A DNA stretch of 64,000 bases, from positions 56,197 through 120,196 of the forward strand of contig JAEUHR010000030.1 in the NCBI GenBank assembly GCA_016794425.1, written 5' to 3'. The stretch's first letter is position 1; the number at the start of each line of letters is the position of its first letter. The stretch comes from Planctomycetota bacterium (GTDB lineage Bacteria; Planctomycetota; UBA1135; UBA2386). Made by a program: the position numbers and the translations under genes. Positions 62,182 to 64,000 of this stretch are shown here, piece after piece. The notes beneath the pieces are model-generated. The model was given only the letters and a program-made list of their open reading frames with translations, did not search any database and had not been told where the DNA came from.

Positions 62182-63240
62182 CTAACCGAGGTCCTCGCCG
62201 CCCTCGAGGAACTGCGAGTAGAGCTCGAGGTTCTCGAGGAAGATGCCCGTGCCCCGCGCGACAGCTTCGAGCGGGCGATCGGCGACGCGCACGTCCAGCT
62301 CGGTCTCGCGCGAGATCATCTCGGGAAGGCCGCGCAGCAGCGCACCGCCGCCGCACAGAGTGACGCCGGTGTCCATGAGGTCCGAGGCCAGTTCGGGCGG
62401 CGTCCGCTCCAGCACGGACTTGATCGCACCGATCACCTTTCGCACCGGCTCCTGCAGCGCTTCGCGCACGTCAGCCGACGAGATCACCGCGCGCCGCGGC
62501 AGGTTGACCAGCGAGTCGCGCCCGCGAACCTCGACTTGGATCTCCTCTTCCATCGGAACGCAGCTGCCGGCGGCGATCTTCAGCCGCTCCGCGGTGATCT
62601 CGCCGATCAGCAGGTTGTACTTGCCGCGGATGTACTGGGCGATTGCATCGTTGAAGTCGTCGCCGGCGACGCGCAGGCACTCGGCCATAACGACGTTCGC
62701 GAGCGAGATCACGGCGACTTCGCTCGTGCCGCCGCCGATGTCGACGATCATCGAACCGCGCGGTTCGTGCACGGGCAGACCCGCGCCGATCGCCGCGGCC
62801 GTCGGTTCGTCGACGAGGTAGACACGCCGCGCGCCGGCGCGCTCCGCGCTGCCGATGACGGCGCGCTTCTCGACCATCGTGATGCCCCACGGCACGGCGA
62901 TGACGAGACGCGGCCCGACCATCTTCTTGCCGCCGCACGCCTTCATGATGAAGTAGCGCAGCATCTTCTCGGTGATCTCGAAGTCGGCGATCACGCCGCT
63001 CTTCATCGGCCGGATGGCCTGGAAACCGGGCGGCGTGCGACCGAGGTACTCGAGCGCGGCGTCACCCACCGCCATTCCGTCGAGCAGCACTTCGGTCGTG
63101 CCCTTGCGCACCGCGACGACCGATGGCTCGTCGAGCACGATGCCGCGATCGCGCACGAAGACGAGCGTATTGGCTGTTCCGAGGTCGATGCCGAGATCGA
63201 CGGAGAAGCCGCTCAGCAGCCACTCGAATGGTTTGAACAT
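62182..63240 (-). CDS. mreB: Rod-shape actin MreB
   Basis: Cytoplasmic actin homologue directing lateral wall synthesis, 352 aa (usual 340-350). The phosphate-1 loop GIDLGTANTLVF is at about residues 17-28, the phosphate-2 segment VDIGGGTSEVAVISL near 165, and the adenosine-motif GGGALLRGLPE near 300. An N-terminal FKPFEWLLSGF amphipathic stretch suits membrane binding. The ATG at 63240 has a GGAGGG ribosome-binding site. A TTGCTA-16-TACGTT element lies upstream at 63329-63356. First gene of the shape operon. Confidence 0.95.
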   Translation of the reverse strand: MFKPFEWLLSGFSVDLGIDLGTANTLVFVRDRGIVLDEPSVVAVRKGTTEVLLDGMAVGDAALEYLGRTPPGFQAIRPMKSGVIADFEITEKMLRYFIMKACGGKKMVGPRLVIAVPWGITMVEKRAVIGSAERAGARRVYLVDEPTAAAIGAGLPVHEPRGSMIVDIGGGTSEVAVISLANVVMAECLRVAGDDFNDAIAQYIRGKYNLLIGEITAERLKIAAGSCVPMEEEIQVEVRGRDSLVNLPRRAVISSADVREALQEPVRKVIGAIKSVLERTPPELASDLMDTGVTLCGGGALLRGLPEMISRETELDVRVADRPLEAVARGTGIFLENLELYSQFLEGGEDLG

Positions 63241-63328
63241 GGAACCCTCCGGCGCCCCACGCCCCGCGGCGCTGGTGACACCACACTTGACCTGCAGACA
63301 CGCGCCGTGGACCAAACGGCGAAGGCGC

Positions 63329-63356
63329 AACGTAGCGAGCGCGGCTCCGGTAGCAA
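63329..63356 (-). promoter_or_regulatory. Candidate mreB promoter
   Basis: On the minus strand TTGCTA (63351-63356), a 16-base spacer and TACGTT (63329-63334), giving a leader of about 80 bases to mreB. It lies after the terminator of the preceding small gene, where a promoter for the shape operon is needed. Confidence 0.42.
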
Positions 63357-63398
63357 CGGATTCTTCGCAGTGCTCCGGCGCGCGCGAGCAGGGCGCGG

Positions 63399-63444
63399 AA
63401 AACACTGCGGCCCCGTCATCGCATCGGCGAGGACAGGGCCGCAG
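63399..63444 (-). terminator. Rho-independent terminator after the 56-aa gene
   Basis: On the minus strand a perfect 9-bp stem CTGCGGCCC / GGGCCGCAG (63436-63444 with 63405-63413) around a 22-base loop, followed by TGTTTT. It lies 45 bases after the stop of the 56-aa membrane protein and before mreB, separating the two transcripts. Confidence 0.6.
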
Positions 63445-63488
63445 GAGTTGCACGCGCCCGTGCGCGCGCGGCGATCAGGTCCGACGAA

Positions 63489-63659
63489 TCAAGCCACGTA
63501 GGCCTGGTTCGCGAGGTAGACGCAGACGATCGCGCCGATGAGCAGGAAGAAGGTCGTCAGCACGATGCCCTCGTCGATGCCGAGGCCCGGCTTGCTGACC
63601 ACTTCGATCTCCGGCGCAGCAACGGGAGCGGCGGCGGCTTTGGCGGCTTTCTTGGCCAT
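63489..63659 (-). CDS. 56-aa single-pass membrane protein
   Basis: MAKKAAKAAAAPVAAPEIEV begins the protein: a Lys/Ala-rich basic start, then SKPGLGIDEG, and one hydrophobic helix (IVLTTFFLLIGAIVCVYLA, about residues 32-50) close to the C-terminus, ending NQAYVA. A GGAG ribosome-binding site precedes the ATG at 63659, and a terminator follows. Third positions are GC-biased and no overlapping gene exists. It looks like a small tail-anchored-type protein. Function is unknown; its place next to the shape operon is the only hint. Confidence 0.75.
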   Translation of the reverse strand: MAKKAAKAAAAPVAAPEIEVVSKPGLGIDEGIVLTTFFLLIGAIVCVYLANQAYVA

Positions 63660-63710
63660 GGTTCGGTTCTCCGTGAGGTGTCGGGTCAGGTTTGGATCAG
63701 GAGAGCCGGA

Positions 63711-64000
63711 TCACGGCGTCTTGGTCGAAGCCTTGTCGCCCTGCTTGATCTCGGCCTTCACGAGCTCGAGGTTGCAGAGGATGGCGTTCGCGCTCGCTTC
63801 GTAGTGCGTCGCGACGGCCTCGCCCTTGTAGCCCGATGCATCCCAGATGGCGATGCGGAACGGGTTGCGCGCGATCTCCTCGGCGATGTCGACCTTGCCC
63901 GGGTTGTCCGTGACCTGGATCGTGCAGAGGCGACCGCTCGCGTTCGTCACCATGCCGGCCAGCGTAGGTGCGGCCATGCTGGGCAGGAAGCCCTTCTGCT
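63711..64000 (-). CDS. C-terminal part of an unidentified protein (cut by window edge)
   Basis: The frame is open to the window edge (reading QKGFLPSM at the limit), so the gene probably begins outside; an ATG at 63977 is an internal or alternative start giving 88 aa. The visible part contains GRLCTIQVTDNPGKV and NPFRIAIWDASGYKG, a mixed alpha/beta soluble domain, and ends in a Lys/Thr tail. No membrane helix is seen. It lies 51 bases before the 56-aa gene on the same strand and may be cotranscribed. No family is recognised. Confidence 0.6.
   Translation of the reverse strand, partial: QKGFLPSMAAPTLAGMVTNASGRLCTIQVTDNPGKVDIAEEIARNPFRIAIWDASGYKGEAVATHYEASANAILCNLELVKAEIKQGDKASTKTP

Overview
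The window reads as chromosomal DNA of a high-GC Planctomycetota-type bacterium. Three things point there. First, many secreted proteins carry PQQ-propeller, alpha/alpha-toroid, lamin-tail or coiled-coil architecture. Second, there is a long MoxR / DUF58 / von Willebrand A / DUF4175-like operon. Third, there is a shape operon (mreBCD, PBP2, rodA) next to a complex I operon that lacks nuoEFG. The species assignment is inference: no rRNA gene is present. GC at third codon positions is very high, so long mirror open frames occur everywhere and were discarded. Start codons are often GTG (one TTG), and neighbouring genes usually overlap by 1 to 8 bases.

Region 1 (1-9.6 kb): a cut-off gene, a DNA glycosylase (Fpg/Nei type), a secreted hydrolase, inorganic pyrophosphatase, TrmB, a Rieske ferredoxin, a small secreted protein, then lysS coupled to a LolCDE-like permease-ATPase-permease set.

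Region 2 (9.6-25.4 kb): a lipoprotein and an M28 metallopeptidase; an NfeD-like protein, FloA and a small membrane protein (membrane microdomain set); an unknown cytoplasmic protein; a secreted toroid protein divergent from an S46 dipeptidyl-peptidase; a secreted metallo-beta-lactamase/lamin-tail protein coupled to hypoxanthine phosphoribosyltransferase; uracil phosphoribosyltransferase; enolase.

Region 3 (25.4-26.2 kb): the only long gap. It holds frameshifted remnants of two unidentified genes.

Region 4 (26.2-37.1 kb): nuoABCDHIJKLMN, eleven genes, every junction overlapping, no NADH-input module.

Region 5 (37.1-56.6 kb): an orphan 143-aa protein on the minus strand, then an apparent operon of about 18 kb: MoxR ATPase, DUF58, two large membrane vWA proteins, a 1487-aa PQQ/TPR protein, a toroid protein, a DUF4175-like membrane protein, a 952-aa coiled-coil secreted protein and a Gln-rich secreted protein. 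It looks like an envelope quality-control or assembly system in which an AAA+ ATPase acts on vWA scaffolds.

Region 6 (56.8-64 kb, minus strand): mreB-mreC-mreD-PBP2-rodA, preceded by a 56-aa membrane protein with its own terminator and by a gene that runs off the window.

Several genes without a Shine-Dalgarno sequence carry a TANNNT-like hexamer 6 to 17 bases before the start codon, some with a TT-rich hexamer 16 to 18 bases further up. This suggests short-leader or leaderless transcripts.
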